This document shows, piece after piece, positions 1-8,470 of a DNA stretch of 55,370 nt (the stretch's first letter is position 1; each line of letters opens with the position of its first letter). Source of the stretch: Devosia sp. (GTDB lineage: Bacteria > Pseudomonadota > Alphaproteobacteria > Rhizobiales > Devosiaceae); the NCBI GenBank assembly GCA_026126125.1, contig JAHCJW010000007.1, positions 1 through 55,370 on the forward strand. The letters run 5' to 3'. The notes beneath the pieces are model-generated. The model was not told where the DNA came from. It saw only the letters and a program-made list of their open reading frames with translations, and searched no databases. The translations under genes were made by a program, and so were the position numbers.

Positions 1-612
1 TCCACCCAGGATCTGACGGTCGATGGCATCACCGCAGGCGGCGCCGTCGACGGCACTGCAACCGGCAACAGTTCCGTGCTGGGCAATTCGGTTCGCGCCG
101 GCCTCGCCAGCCAGTTCAACGAGCTCCGCGATCAGCTCGACAAGCTCGCCGATGACGCCTCCTTCAACGGCATCAACCTGCTGCGCGGCGACAAGCTGAA
201 GATCACCTTCAACGAAAGCGGCACCTCGTCCATCGACATTCAGGCGAAGGACAAGAACGGCAATGTTCGCGGCATCAACGCTTCGAACCTGTCGATCGAT
301 ACCCTGGTGGCCGAAGACCTCGACACCGACGAGAAGATCGACGCTTTCTTGAGCAAGCTGTCCTCGGCTCTGACCGAACTGCGCTCGCAGGCCTCGTCCT
401 TCGGCTCGAACCTCTCGTCGGTTGAAAACCGTCAGTCGTTCACCAAGAACATGATCAACACGCTGGAAACCGGCGCGGCGAACCTGACCTTGGCCGATAC
501 CAACGAGGAAGCCGCCAACCTCCTGGCCCTCCAGACCCGTCAGCAGCTGTCGTCTTCGGCACTGTCCATGGCGTCGCAGCAGGACCAGGCTGTGCTGCAG
601 CTCCTGCGCTAA
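1..612 (+). CDS. Flagellin, C-terminal part (5' end outside window)
   Basis: The frame is open from the first base, so the N-terminus lies outside the window. The protein is the structural subunit of the flagellar filament. The last 60 or so residues form the conserved flagellin C-terminal helix, with the stretch ADTNEEAANLLALQTRQQL and a terminal QAVLQLLR that packs in the filament core. The visible upstream part looks like the short variable region of alphaproteobacterial flagellins. Two GC-rich hairpins follow the stop codon. I cannot tell which flagellin paralogue this is. Confidence 0.93.
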   Translation, partial: STQDLTVDGITAGGAVDGTATGNSSVLGNSVRAGLASQFNELRDQLDKLADDASFNGINLLRGDKLKITFNESGTSSIDIQAKDKNGNVRGINASNLSIDTLVAEDLDTDEKIDAFLSKLSSALTELRSQASSFGSNLSSVENRQSFTKNMINTLETGAANLTLADTNEEAANLLALQTRQQLSSSALSMASQQDQAVLQLLR

Positions 613-626
613 TCGCGCAAAAAATA

Positions 627-663
627 CCGGGGGCGGCGCCACGCCGCCCCCGGCCTTCGTTTT
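627..663 (+). terminator. Intrinsic terminator of the flagellin gene
   Basis: A 12-bp perfect GC-rich stem (arms 627-638 and 642-653, three-base loop) is followed by a T-rich stretch ending at 663. It starts 15 bases after the flagellin stop codon, where a Rho-independent terminator is expected. Confidence 0.8.
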
Positions 664-701
664 CCCGATCCGTCGGCGGCGAAAACCGCCGTCAAATCCC
701 C

Positions 702-723
702 TGGGCGCCCTGGCGCCCATTTT
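702..723 (+). terminator. Second terminator-like hairpin behind flagellin
   Basis: The arms TGGGCGCC (702-709) and GGCGCCCA (712-719) form a tight stem followed by TTTT (720-723). It may back up the first terminator. The stem is symmetric, but only the plus strand has the T-run next to it. Confidence 0.5.
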
Positions 724-760
724 GCGTTAAAAACGGCGCCGCTCTCCAAACCCTGAATGC

Positions 761-783
761 GTCGAGCCCACTGCCGGCTCGAC
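761..783 (-). terminator. Hairpin behind the dimethylformamidase-like gene
   Basis: The perfect 8-bp stem GTCGAGCC / GGCTCGAC with a 7-base loop lies 11 bases beyond the end of the leftward operon. No T-run follows on the minus strand, so it may be an RNA 3'-end structure or a weak terminator. The operon and the flagellin gene converge here. Confidence 0.4.
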
Positions 784-794
784 AAATCCCGAGG

Positions 795-2432
795 TCACCC
801 CCCGAGATAACGGTTCAAGACGTTGGCGGTCACCTTCTCCACCATCGGGTCTTCTTTCAGCAGCCCGGCGATCCATTCGCAGCTGCCGGCATGAAACACT
901 TCGCCCTGGCCCATGGCGAAGTTGACGATCATGCCGCAGCCGCGCTTGACCTTGTCGACATGCTCCGCTTCGTCGCTGCCAAAGCGCAGCCGCGCCACGA
1001 AACGCGCATCGGCATCGCCCATGAAGCGATGTTCCGAGGCGATGTCCGCGCTTTCCTCCTTCAAGGAAGACAGGCCGAGCCCAAGGATCTGCAATCCCTC
1101 GGGCGCGCCGCTCGTCGCGGTCGGCTCGGGCAGGCCATCACGAATGATATAGTCCAGGCCATCGACCTCGTATCCGTAGACATGGCTGTCGACGCCCAGT
1201 TGATCCCCGTAATAAAGGCCCGTGCCGGCGAATGCCCAATGCTCAGGCCGATAGATCGGAAAACCTCGCGTTCCGCGTGGCGCGCATCCGCCCCAGCCCG
1301 TATACATTCCATTCGTGGCGTTGAGGCCAAAGGTCAGCGCTCCGGGCCTTCCGATATGCGGGTCTTCCCAGGCGCCCGAGGTGCGGCTTCGATCTGCGGC
1401 CTGATAGAGCGGATCTTCGTCCCGCGCTCGATACTTGTAACAGACATGGCGGGCACCATCGTCCTCGAGACGCGACTGCCACATGAAGTTTCCGGCGAAG
1501 CGCGCGACGTGCCCGCCGCGCTTGACGTAGCTTTCAACCGCGTCGCGCATTTCCCAGGTCCAGTATTCGTCGTGCCCGACAAAGACGACGCAATCATAGC
1601 CATCCAGCAGTTCCGGCATGAAATGCAATTCGTGCTGGCTGGCCAGATCGACGGCGTAGCCCTGCCGCTCGGCCCATCGGAAAAAATGGCTGTCATAGCT
1701 TGCCCAGCCGGAGGACGCATATTTGCGGCTATAACCCTTGGCGAACGCCCATTCCATGTGGGGGTAGCGCGGGATCATCGCCGGAGGAATGGACGGCTCC
1801 AGCGGAACCCGTGGCGCATCCTCGGGCAGCACGACGAAGCCGCGCGCCAAAGGTCGCTCGATGCTGACCACCGGCGAATACTTATTTTTCTGCGGGCCCG
1901 TCAGGCCCTGATAGTGGTTGGAGCCGCCCCAGGTATTGTAGGCGGTCCAGGTTCCGGTCGCCGCGATCTGGAGCAATCGGCCGGGCTTGGCGCCCGGCAT
2001 CGGATGCACGATGAACATGTGATGCCCGACGATGGGCTCGCCCTGTCTGCCTTTGGCGCGCAGCGTCACGCGATAGGCGCCCGAGGGCCAATCCTGCGGA
2101 ATGTCGAATGAAAACCCCGGCTCCCACCCGCATCCGACAAGGGAACAGTCCGGTGGTGTCTCCTGCCAATGGGCGGCGATATGGGTCTGGCTGAAAACCA
2201 CGGTTTCGCATGCGCCGTCACGCGTGATCTCAAGATCGAAAAGAGGTGCCGACGAACTCACATAGAGATCGACGCGGGCGCCGGCCGGATAGGCATAGCG
2301 GCGGGTGTAGCACCAGATCTCGCCCTTATCGCCGTCCATGCCGGGATATTCGTAGTAATGCCCTCGCACAGCCTCGTTCAACTGTTCGGGTGATAATCCG
2401 TGGTCGACAAAATCGCGGTTATACGGGGTCAT
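795..2432 (-). CDS. N,N-dimethylformamidase large-subunit-like protein
   Basis: The 545-residue protein resembles the C-terminal catalytic part of the large (beta) subunit of N,N-dimethylformamidase, an iron enzyme that hydrolyses small amides. Recognisable segments are the aromatic-rich stretch AYNTWGGSNHY near residue 165, the GHDEYWTWEMRDAVE segment near 290 and the tyrosine-rich regions from which this family draws metal ligands (two Tyr and one Glu in the studied enzyme). It is shorter than the roughly 760-residue classical subunit, and no gene for the small alpha subunit lies next to it. The ATG has a GGAAGGA ribosome site. It is the last gene of the leftward operon, so an amide substrate is likely, but the real substrate is unknown. 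Confidence 0.75.
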   Translation of the reverse strand: MTPYNRDFVDHGLSPEQLNEAVRGHYYEYPGMDGDKGEIWCYTRRYAYPAGARVDLYVSSSAPLFDLEITRDGACETVVFSQTHIAAHWQETPPDCSLVGCGWEPGFSFDIPQDWPSGAYRVTLRAKGRQGEPIVGHHMFIVHPMPGAKPGRLLQIAATGTWTAYNTWGGSNHYQGLTGPQKNKYSPVVSIERPLARGFVVLPEDAPRVPLEPSIPPAMIPRYPHMEWAFAKGYSRKYASSGWASYDSHFFRWAERQGYAVDLASQHELHFMPELLDGYDCVVFVGHDEYWTWEMRDAVESYVKRGGHVARFAGNFMWQSRLEDDGARHVCYKYRARDEDPLYQAADRSRTSGAWEDPHIGRPGALTFGLNATNGMYTGWGGCAPRGTRGFPIYRPEHWAFAGTGLYYGDQLGVDSHVYGYEVDGLDYIIRDGLPEPTATSGAPEGLQILGLGLSSLKEESADIASEHRFMGDADARFVARLRFGSDEAEHVDKVKRGCGMIVNFAMGQGEVFHAGSCEWIAGLLKEDPMVEKVTANVLNRYLGG

Positions 2433-2501
2433 GATAATGCTTCCTTCCCCGACGGCCGTGAAGGCCGCGTCGGCGGAGTTGGGTCAGGAGGATCTGGCGG
2501 A

Positions 2502-3893
2502 TCAGGCGGCGGCTGCGATCTGCGTCAGGGGCTGCTGGAGCAGGGCGATCAGCGGCCGGTAGTCACCGGCATCGAACGCATGAAACGCCGCCTTGAAGGC
2601 CGAAGTCTCGTAATTGCGGGTGGCAACGTCGAACTTCTCCGTCAGCTTGTCGCGGGCCATGGGATTGTCGGGGTCGCCGAGCGGATAGAGAACCTCGCGC
2701 ATATGCTGCCCCGTCGCGGTTTTCAGGATGATGCGCGCCGCGGTGGTCTCGGGAAAACGATTGTCGAGTGCCGGGTCGACGAACAGGCTGACGCGGCGGG
2801 CGAAATTGACGGCCTTCTCGTCGTGCAGGCGCTGCTGTGACAGCGGCAGCAAGGCTTCCCGGCCATATTGAGCAGCGACGCCCAGGACGAAAGGCACTGA
2901 ATACTGCGCTCCTTCCAGCGTGTCCGGATCGGTATCGTTGTTGAGTTTGAGGGCGCGAGCAAAGGTGTGTACTTCGACCTGCTCTACGGCATCGACGCGC
3001 AGGCCGTCATGCTCGAGAATATCGGTCAACCCGTCAATGGCGGCATGCGCCCAGCGGCAGCACGAATAGGGTTTGAAATACACCCGCTCGATCGCGGATG
3101 ACCGGCCAAGACCGCGGACGATATTCGACGCTTCGAAATAGGCGTGATGATCGAGAATATCGGTGGGGCCGGTGAAGCCATTGGCGGCAAGGTCAACGGC
3201 GAGAATGCCGGTCAGGGTGCTCCACGGAATCCCTTCCTTGGCATGATTGCCCATGACCTTGGAGTAGCCGGCGGCCGACTGGTTCGGCCCATGCACGCCG
3301 GCAATCGCCATCGCCTGGACCAATTGGCCATGATCGAGGCCACGCAAGCGGCCCACGGCGGCGGCCACGCCATAATTGCACCATTTGCCCGTCGACATGG
3401 TGTCGAGGCGGCTGAAGTCGCGTCCGGCGGCCACCCGGACCGCCACTTCGTAGCCCACCACGATGGCAACGGCCAGTTCTTCCCAGCTGGCGTCGACCTC
3501 CTCGGCCACGGCAAGGCACGCCGGTATGATCGCCGCGCCGGGGTGACCGGTTGCTGCGCGATGGCCGTCATCGAGGTCGAGAATGCTCGCGGCATTGCAG
3601 TTCGCCAGCACGGCGGCGCTCGCCGGAACCTTGGTGCCGGAGAACCATACCGAGCTTGGACCGGTGCCGAACGCACTTCCGGACACGGCTCGGGCCGCGC
3701 GGGCGCCCACTTCATCCGAGCCGGCGATCGCCGCGGTCACGCAGTCGAGCACGCAATCGCGCACCGATTGTAAGGTCGTCTCCGACAATTTTGCGGCCGA
3801 GACACCCATGACATAGGTCGCCAGCCGCGAAAGCGTGGTGGAGCTTCGGTTGGAAGATTGTGCCAGGGGACGATTGGGGAGCATCAGGGACAT
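2502..3893 (-). CDS. MmgE/PrpD family protein
   Basis: This is a 463-residue member of the MmgE/PrpD family, which includes 2-methylcitrate dehydratase, cis-aconitate decarboxylase and iminodisuccinate epimerase. Typical signs are the N-terminal all-helical half with the segment ILDLDDGHRAATGHPGA near residue 110, and the second half with the KPYSCCRWAHAAID region. I chose the ATG at 3893, because the frame extends upstream only to a TTG. It follows the permease gene by four bases (TGA at 3898) and is probably translated with it. No other methylcitrate-cycle gene is present, so a role in propionate metabolism is unlikely. A dehydration or epimerisation step in the amide pathway is an inference. 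Confidence 0.85.
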   Translation of the reverse strand: MSLMLPNRPLAQSSNRSSTTLSRLATYVMGVSAAKLSETTLQSVRDCVLDCVTAAIAGSDEVGARAARAVSGSAFGTGPSSVWFSGTKVPASAAVLANCNAASILDLDDGHRAATGHPGAAIIPACLAVAEEVDASWEELAVAIVVGYEVAVRVAAGRDFSRLDTMSTGKWCNYGVAAAVGRLRGLDHGQLVQAMAIAGVHGPNQSAAGYSKVMGNHAKEGIPWSTLTGILAVDLAANGFTGPTDILDHHAYFEASNIVRGLGRSSAIERVYFKPYSCCRWAHAAIDGLTDILEHDGLRVDAVEQVEVHTFARALKLNNDTDPDTLEGAQYSVPFVLGVAAQYGREALLPLSQQRLHDEKAVNFARRVSLFVDPALDNRFPETTAARIILKTATGQHMREVLYPLGDPDNPMARDKLTEKFDVATRNYETSAFKAAFHAFDAGDYRPLIALLQQPLTQIAAAA

Positions 3894-3897
3894 TGTC

Positions 3898-4833
3898 TTA
3901 TTTTCCAACTCGTTTCAGTCTCGGATCCATCGCATCGCGAAGGCCGTCTCCGAGCAGATTGACGGATAAAATCGTGAACATGATCGCAAGTCCCGGCAGA
4001 GTCACCAGCCACCATGCGTTGAGGATATAGTTGCGTCCCTCGGCCAGCATGATGCCCCAGGTTGGCGTGGGCGGAGGGACGCCCATGCCCAAAAAGGACA
4101 GCCCGCTTTCCCAGATGATGTAGTTGGCGGCGCGAACGGTCGCCAATACGAGGATGGGGGCAAGGATGTTGGGAACGACGTGACGACGGATGATCGTCCG
4201 GTTGCGGGCGCCAATCGCTTCAGCCGAGCGGATATAATCCTTGTTGCGCACGGCGATAACGCTGCCACGCACCGTGCGGGCATAGGTCACCCAATCGGCA
4301 AGCGCGAGAATGATGATCAGATTGGTAAGCGAAGGCCCCAGCAAGGCAATCACCGAGATTGTGAGGAGCATAAAGGGATAGGCCAGGAAAAGGTCGCCGA
4401 CTCGCATGATGATGCTGTCGACCCAGCCGCCATAGAAGCCGGAAAGTGTCCCAAGCACCAGACCTACCGTAAGGGCTATCGCCACCGCGCAAAGCGCTAC
4501 GGTGATGGACACACGGCCGCCGACCAGGATCCGGCCCAGTACGTCCCGGCCCAAATTGTCGGTGCCGAGGGGAACCGACCACGACCCGCCCTCCTGCCAG
4601 ACCGGAGGCACGAATGTATTGAGCAGGTTGGTCGCTTCGCCATCCTGGCCGAGCAGGGTCGGCACGACAAAGCAGGAAAATATGATCAGCGCGAGGATAA
4701 TCGCCCCGATGAAGGCGCTGGGGCTTTGCAGCAAAAGCGAGCACAGCGCCGACCATGCCCGTGCCGGCCAGGCGGTCCGCGTCATCGCCAGATCATCATC
4801 TCTGATCCCTGCGGCCGATTGGTTCTGGCTCAT
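3898..4833 (-). CDS. Dpp/Opp-type ABC transporter permease (DppC-like)
   Basis: This is a 311-residue inner-membrane permease of the peptide/nickel importer family. The N-terminal transmembrane segment (residues about 38-60) is followed by the family's extended loop with the SVPLGTDNLGRDVLGRILVG motif. Four or five further membrane spans carry the binding-protein-dependent transport signature, with SAEAIGARNRTIIRRHVVPN as the EAA loop that contacts the ATPase. It overlaps the dppB-like gene by four bases (ATGA), which suggests translational coupling. With the neighbouring ATPases and binding protein it makes one full importer. The substrate is not shown by the sequence. Confidence 0.92.
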   Translation of the reverse strand: MSQNQSAAGIRDDDLAMTRTAWPARAWSALCSLLLQSPSAFIGAIILALIIFSCFVVPTLLGQDGEATNLLNTFVPPVWQEGGSWSVPLGTDNLGRDVLGRILVGGRVSITVALCAVAIALTVGLVLGTLSGFYGGWVDSIIMRVGDLFLAYPFMLLTISVIALLGPSLTNLIIILALADWVTYARTVRGSVIAVRNKDYIRSAEAIGARNRTIIRRHVVPNILAPILVLATVRAANYIIWESGLSFLGMGVPPPTPTWGIMLAEGRNYILNAWWLVTLPGLAIMFTILSVNLLGDGLRDAMDPRLKRVGK

Positions 4834-5759
4834 TTGCTTTCCCCCTGCAGGCTGACATTTGGGTCCAACCAGCCATAGGCGAGATCGACCAGAAGATTGA
4901 CCATGACGAAAACCATGGCCAGCAGCATTACCGCTCCCTGGACCACCGGATAATCGCGGTCCATGATCGCCTGCACGATCAGGCGCCCGACGCCCGGCCA
5001 GGCGAAGACGGTTTCGATGATCACCGCGCCGCCCAGCAGCAGCCCGAACTCCATGCCGATCATCGTGATCACCGGGATCATCGCATTTTTCAACGCGTGC
5101 TTGCCGATCACGAGATATCCCGGCAGGCCCTTGGCGCGGGCGGTGCGGACATAATCCTGCCCGAGCACTTCAAGCATGGTCGAGCGCGTCAGGCGCGCAA
5201 ACAGCGCAACCATGGAAATGCCCATGGCGGCGGCGGGCATGATGATATGAAGAAAACTGCCCCTGCCGGAGGTCGGCAACCAGCCCAATTGCACGGAAAA
5301 CAACATAATCATCATGATGCCGAGCCAGAAATGGGGCATGGACAGGCCGAACAGCGCCAGGATCATGCTGGCCGTATCGATGATTGTACCGCGTTTCAGC
5401 GCCGAAACGATCCCGATGGGCAGGGCGATCACCAGGGCGAACGCCATGGAGAAAAAGGCCAGTTCGACCGTTGCCGGCAGTCTCTCGAGGATAAGGCCGG
5501 CCACCGGCTCGTTGGAAAACAGCGAGCGTCCGAGATCGCCCTGAAGGGCATTGCCGGCAAAGCGCAGGTACTGGAAGATGACCGGATCGTCGAGGCCCAG
5601 CTTGTGGCGCAGCTCTTCGATCTGCTGCGAGGTCGCATCCTGCGGCAGCATCAACCCGACCGGGTCGCCGGACAGCTGCAGGAAGACGAAGCTGATGATC
5701 GAGATGCCGATGATCACCAGGACGGTGTGGCCCAGCCTCTTCAGAATATGGGACAGCAT
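4830..5759 (-). CDS. Dpp/Opp-type ABC transporter permease (DppB-like)
   Basis: This is a 309-residue inner-membrane permease that pairs with the DppC-like protein. It starts MLSHILKRLGHTVLVIIGIS, the usual DppB beginning: a short cytoplasmic stretch and a first membrane helix that runs into FVFLQLSGDPV. The EAA loop is ARAKGLPGYLVIGKHALKNA. I chose the ATG at 5759 over the in-frame upstream one at 5825, because GGAG lies about ten bases before it and it matches the family start. A strong stem-loop separates it from the binding-protein gene. Confidence 0.92.
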   Translation of the reverse strand: MLSHILKRLGHTVLVIIGISIISFVFLQLSGDPVGLMLPQDATSQQIEELRHKLGLDDPVIFQYLRFAGNALQGDLGRSLFSNEPVAGLILERLPATVELAFFSMAFALVIALPIGIVSALKRGTIIDTASMILALFGLSMPHFWLGIMMIMLFSVQLGWLPTSGRGSFLHIIMPAAAMGISMVALFARLTRSTMLEVLGQDYVRTARAKGLPGYLVIGKHALKNAMIPVITMIGMEFGLLLGGAVIIETVFAWPGVGRLIVQAIMDRDYPVVQGAVMLLAMVFVMVNLLVDLAYGWLDPNVSLQGESK

Positions 5760-5837
5760 GCAATCTGCTCCGACAGGAAGTGAAAACGGCTGGCCCGCGT
5801 GCAAGCCCGAGACCGACAAAAGCATCAGCCGTCGAAT

Positions 5838-5871
5838 GCGGGCGGCCTGAGGGAAACCCTCCGCCGCCCGC
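5838..5871 (-). other. Stem-loop between binding-protein and permease genes
   Basis: The arms GCGGGCGGC (5838-5846) and GCCGCCCGC (5863-5871) pair perfectly. A second inner stem GAGGG / CCCTC sits in the loop. No T-run follows on the minus strand. Such structures behind a binding-protein gene often protect the upstream mRNA from 3' decay and raise binding protein over permease. That role is inferred from position. Confidence 0.6.
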
Positions 5872-5888
5872 GCCTTAATCAGCAGCGA

Positions 5889-7394
5889 TCAGCCGTTCTT
5901 GGGCGAAGCGTACCGCATGAACAAGAACCCGTCCCGCCGTCCTTCATAGTCGACATTGGGTGCCAGCCCATAAGTGACCGGGATCACGTAGAGGAACACC
6001 CAGGGCGCCTCTTCATAGAGCTTGCGGTCGAACTCCTGATAGATCTTCTCACGCTCTGCGCGGTCCAGCGTCGAACGTCCCTTGGCAAGGATCGCGTCCG
6101 TCTCGGGGTTTTTGTAGTAGTAATCGCGGCTGTTGGAGTGGAGCAGGGTATAGGCGTAGCGATCCGGCTCCGGATTGTCGTCCCACCAATACACATACAT
6201 GTCCTGTTCACGGGCGCGATACTGCTCGACCATCACCGAGCGGTCCAGCGGCCGCAGTTCAACCTTGACGCCGATCTTGGCCAGATCCGCAGCGATGACC
6301 TGGGTCTGTTCCTGAATCTGGATCATGTCGGTCGGATAGCTGAGCGTGGTCGAAAAGCCATCGGGATAACCGGCCTCGGCAAGCAGCGCCTTGGCCTTTT
6401 CCGGATCATACGGATACGGATGGAGGTCGAGATCGGCACCGAAGGTGCGCGGGCTGAGCGGCCCGGCGGTCAGGATGGCCTTATCGGCGAACAACGCCTT
6501 GTTGATCAGCTCGCGGTTGATGCCATAGTTGAGCGCCTGGCGCACCCGCTGGTCGTCAAACGGCTTCTCATAGGTGTTGAGGCCGAGATAGTTCATGATC
6601 CCCATGCTGTTGGTCAGCCGGCCACGCCCCGATTTTTCGATCAGGTCCTGGCTGTTGCGGGATACGCCTTCGACAAAGCCCACCTCGCCGGTCAGCAGGG
6701 CTGCCACGCGGGAGCTTTCTTCGGGAATGGCGCGGAAAACCAGCCGGTCATAGGCGGGCTTGCCGGCCCAATAGCCGTCAAATGCGGTCAGCACGATGTC
6801 GCCGCCGCGATCCCATTTCTCAAAGACATAGGGACCGGCGCCGATGGGATGGCGATTGAACGTGTCGGGATCGGTTTCCGCCGCCGCTTTCGGCGGCACG
6901 ATGGCCAGATAGATCGACATCAGATGCAGGATGGGAGCGAAAGGTTCGGCCGTGACGAACTCCACCGTCAACGGGTCGATGATGCTGACACCGGTGATCT
7001 GCTGCATGCGCCCCGCATGAGGCGAGGCAATCGCCGGGTCCTGAAGGCGCTCCAGCGAGAACTTCACCGCATTCGCGTCGACCGGCTCTCCATTGTGGAA
7101 CGTCAGGCCTGTCCGCAGCTTGACCCTGAGCGTGGTGTCGCTGGTAAACTCCCAGCTTTCTGCCAGGCCCGGCCCGACGCCGCCGTCTTCAAGCGGGTCG
7201 AACAGACGGTCCTGGATATTGAAGGCGACATTCAGGGAATGCTGCAGATTATTGCGCGCGACATCGAGCCCGACCGGCTCGGCCGACTGCGCGACGATCA
7301 GCTGCGTGTCTTGCGCCAGCGATAATTGTGGCGAACTTAACGCCACGGTGAGAGCAAGGGCTCCTGCCCCCACCCATTTCTTCAACATCTGCAT
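5889..7394 (-). CDS. ABC transporter substrate-binding protein, family 5
   Basis: This is a 501-residue periplasmic binding protein of the DppA/OppA family (SBP_bac_5). A signal peptide is clear: KKW, a hydrophobic core, then a likely cleavage after SLAQ near residue 28. The family pattern follows: AEPVGLDVARNN, then the lobe-1 segment LRVKLRTGLTFHNGEPVDA and RVRQALNYGINRE near residue 285. It binds the imported substrate and delivers it to the permease pair. A GAGGAG ribosome site precedes the ATG. The ligand could be a peptide, an opine, an amide or a sugar derivative. The enzymes around it favour a nitrogenous compound. Confidence 0.92.
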   Translation of the reverse strand: MQMLKKWVGAGALALTVALSSPQLSLAQDTQLIVAQSAEPVGLDVARNNLQHSLNVAFNIQDRLFDPLEDGGVGPGLAESWEFTSDTTLRVKLRTGLTFHNGEPVDANAVKFSLERLQDPAIASPHAGRMQQITGVSIIDPLTVEFVTAEPFAPILHLMSIYLAIVPPKAAAETDPDTFNRHPIGAGPYVFEKWDRGGDIVLTAFDGYWAGKPAYDRLVFRAIPEESSRVAALLTGEVGFVEGVSRNSQDLIEKSGRGRLTNSMGIMNYLGLNTYEKPFDDQRVRQALNYGINRELINKALFADKAILTAGPLSPRTFGADLDLHPYPYDPEKAKALLAEAGYPDGFSTTLSYPTDMIQIQEQTQVIAADLAKIGVKVELRPLDRSVMVEQYRAREQDMYVYWWDDNPEPDRYAYTLLHSNSRDYYYKNPETDAILAKGRSTLDRAEREKIYQEFDRKLYEEAPWVFLYVIPVTYGLAPNVDYEGRRDGFLFMRYASPKNG

Positions 7395-7447
7395 TCAGTC
7401 TGCTCCTCTCCTTAAGACGGCCCGCGTTTCCCGCATGCGCCGTGGTG

Positions 7448-8470
7448 TTAACTGGATTTTGCGCCAGCCTCGGCCGGTGGCGGCTCATGGCCGCCGTTTG
7501 TCGGCGCATAAAGATGACAGGTCACTCGTCTGCCCCCGCCCAGGTCGGTAAAGCCGGGCGCGACAGTGCGGCACTGTTTCAAGGCCACGGGACAGCGCGG
7601 ATGGAAGTGACAGCCCGTTGGCGGGTTGATCGGCGAGGGCATCTCACCGACCAGAAGCTGGCGGGTCCGCTCGGGCCGCAGGCGCGGTAGCGGCACGGCG
7701 TCGATCAGCCCCTTGGTGTAGGGGTGCAACGGTTCGCGGAATACATCTTCGGTAAGACCTTCCTCGACCACGCGCCCCAGATACATCACCGCCACGCGAT
7801 GGCAGATGAAGCGTATCGCGCCCAGGTCGTGGCTGACCATGACGTAGCTGGCGCCGAATTCCGCCTGCAATTGCTTCATGAGGTTGAGAATCTGCGCCCG
7901 GATCGACACATCGAGCGCCGAAACCGGCTCGTCGCCGATGATCAGGTCCGGTCGCAGGATCAGCGCGCGGGCAATGCCGATGCGCTGGCGTTGGCCGCCG
8001 GAGAATTCGTGCGGATGGCGCTCGCTCAGGCGGGGGTCCAGCCCCACCGACGCCATCACGTCCCGCACTTTTTCCAGCCGTGTCGCCGCGTCGTCACTGG
8101 TATGGACGCTCAGCGGCTCGTCGATCAGCTGGCGCACCGTCATGCGCGGGTTGAAGGAGCCGAACGGATCCTGAAAGACGATCTGCATATGGCGTCGTTC
8201 CGCCCGCAGCTCTTCCTTGGACAGGTGGGTGATATCGCGTCCGCGAAACACGATCTTGCCCGCATCGGGTTCGACCAGCCGCAGCATGGCGCGGGACAGG
8301 GTGGTTTTGCCACAGCCCGATTCGCCGACGATACCCAGGGTTTCGGCCCGGCCGAGGCTGAAGGAAACGCCATCGACCGCGTGAATGTAGCGCTGCTGTT
8401 TTGAGAAGAGACGCTTTGGCAGTTCGAAGCGCCGGACAAGGTTGGTGACCTCAAGCAGCTTAGTGTGCAT
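7448..8470 (-). CDS. Oligopeptide-type ABC transporter ATPase (DppF/OppF-like)
   Basis: This is a 340-residue cytoplasmic ATPase. Walker A is GESGCGKTT, the signature is FSGGQRQRIGIARAL and Walker B is LIIGDEPVSALD. The C-terminal oligopeptide-transporter extension has the cysteine pattern HFHPRCPVA plus a later Cys, which in this subfamily can bind an iron-sulfur cluster. The ATG at 8470 overlaps the end of the DppD-like gene by 11 bases. I prefer it to an upstream in-frame start because protein similarity begins at KLLEVTNLVRRF. Confidence 0.93.
   Translation of the reverse strand: MHTKLLEVTNLVRRFELPKRLFSKQQRYIHAVDGVSFSLGRAETLGIVGESGCGKTTLSRAMLRLVEPDAGKIVFRGRDITHLSKEELRAERRHMQIVFQDPFGSFNPRMTVRQLIDEPLSVHTSDDAATRLEKVRDVMASVGLDPRLSERHPHEFSGGQRQRIGIARALILRPDLIIGDEPVSALDVSIRAQILNLMKQLQAEFGASYVMVSHDLGAIRFICHRVAVMYLGRVVEEGLTEDVFREPLHPYTKGLIDAVPLPRLRPERTRQLLVGEMPSPINPPTGCHFHPRCPVALKQCRTVAPGFTDLGGGRRVTCHLYAPTNGGHEPPPAEAGAKSS

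Noticed and set aside
2502-3893. Methylcitrate cycle (prp) operon
   Set aside because: No prpB, prpC or acnD-like gene is near. The PrpD-family protein is in a transporter/amidase operon.
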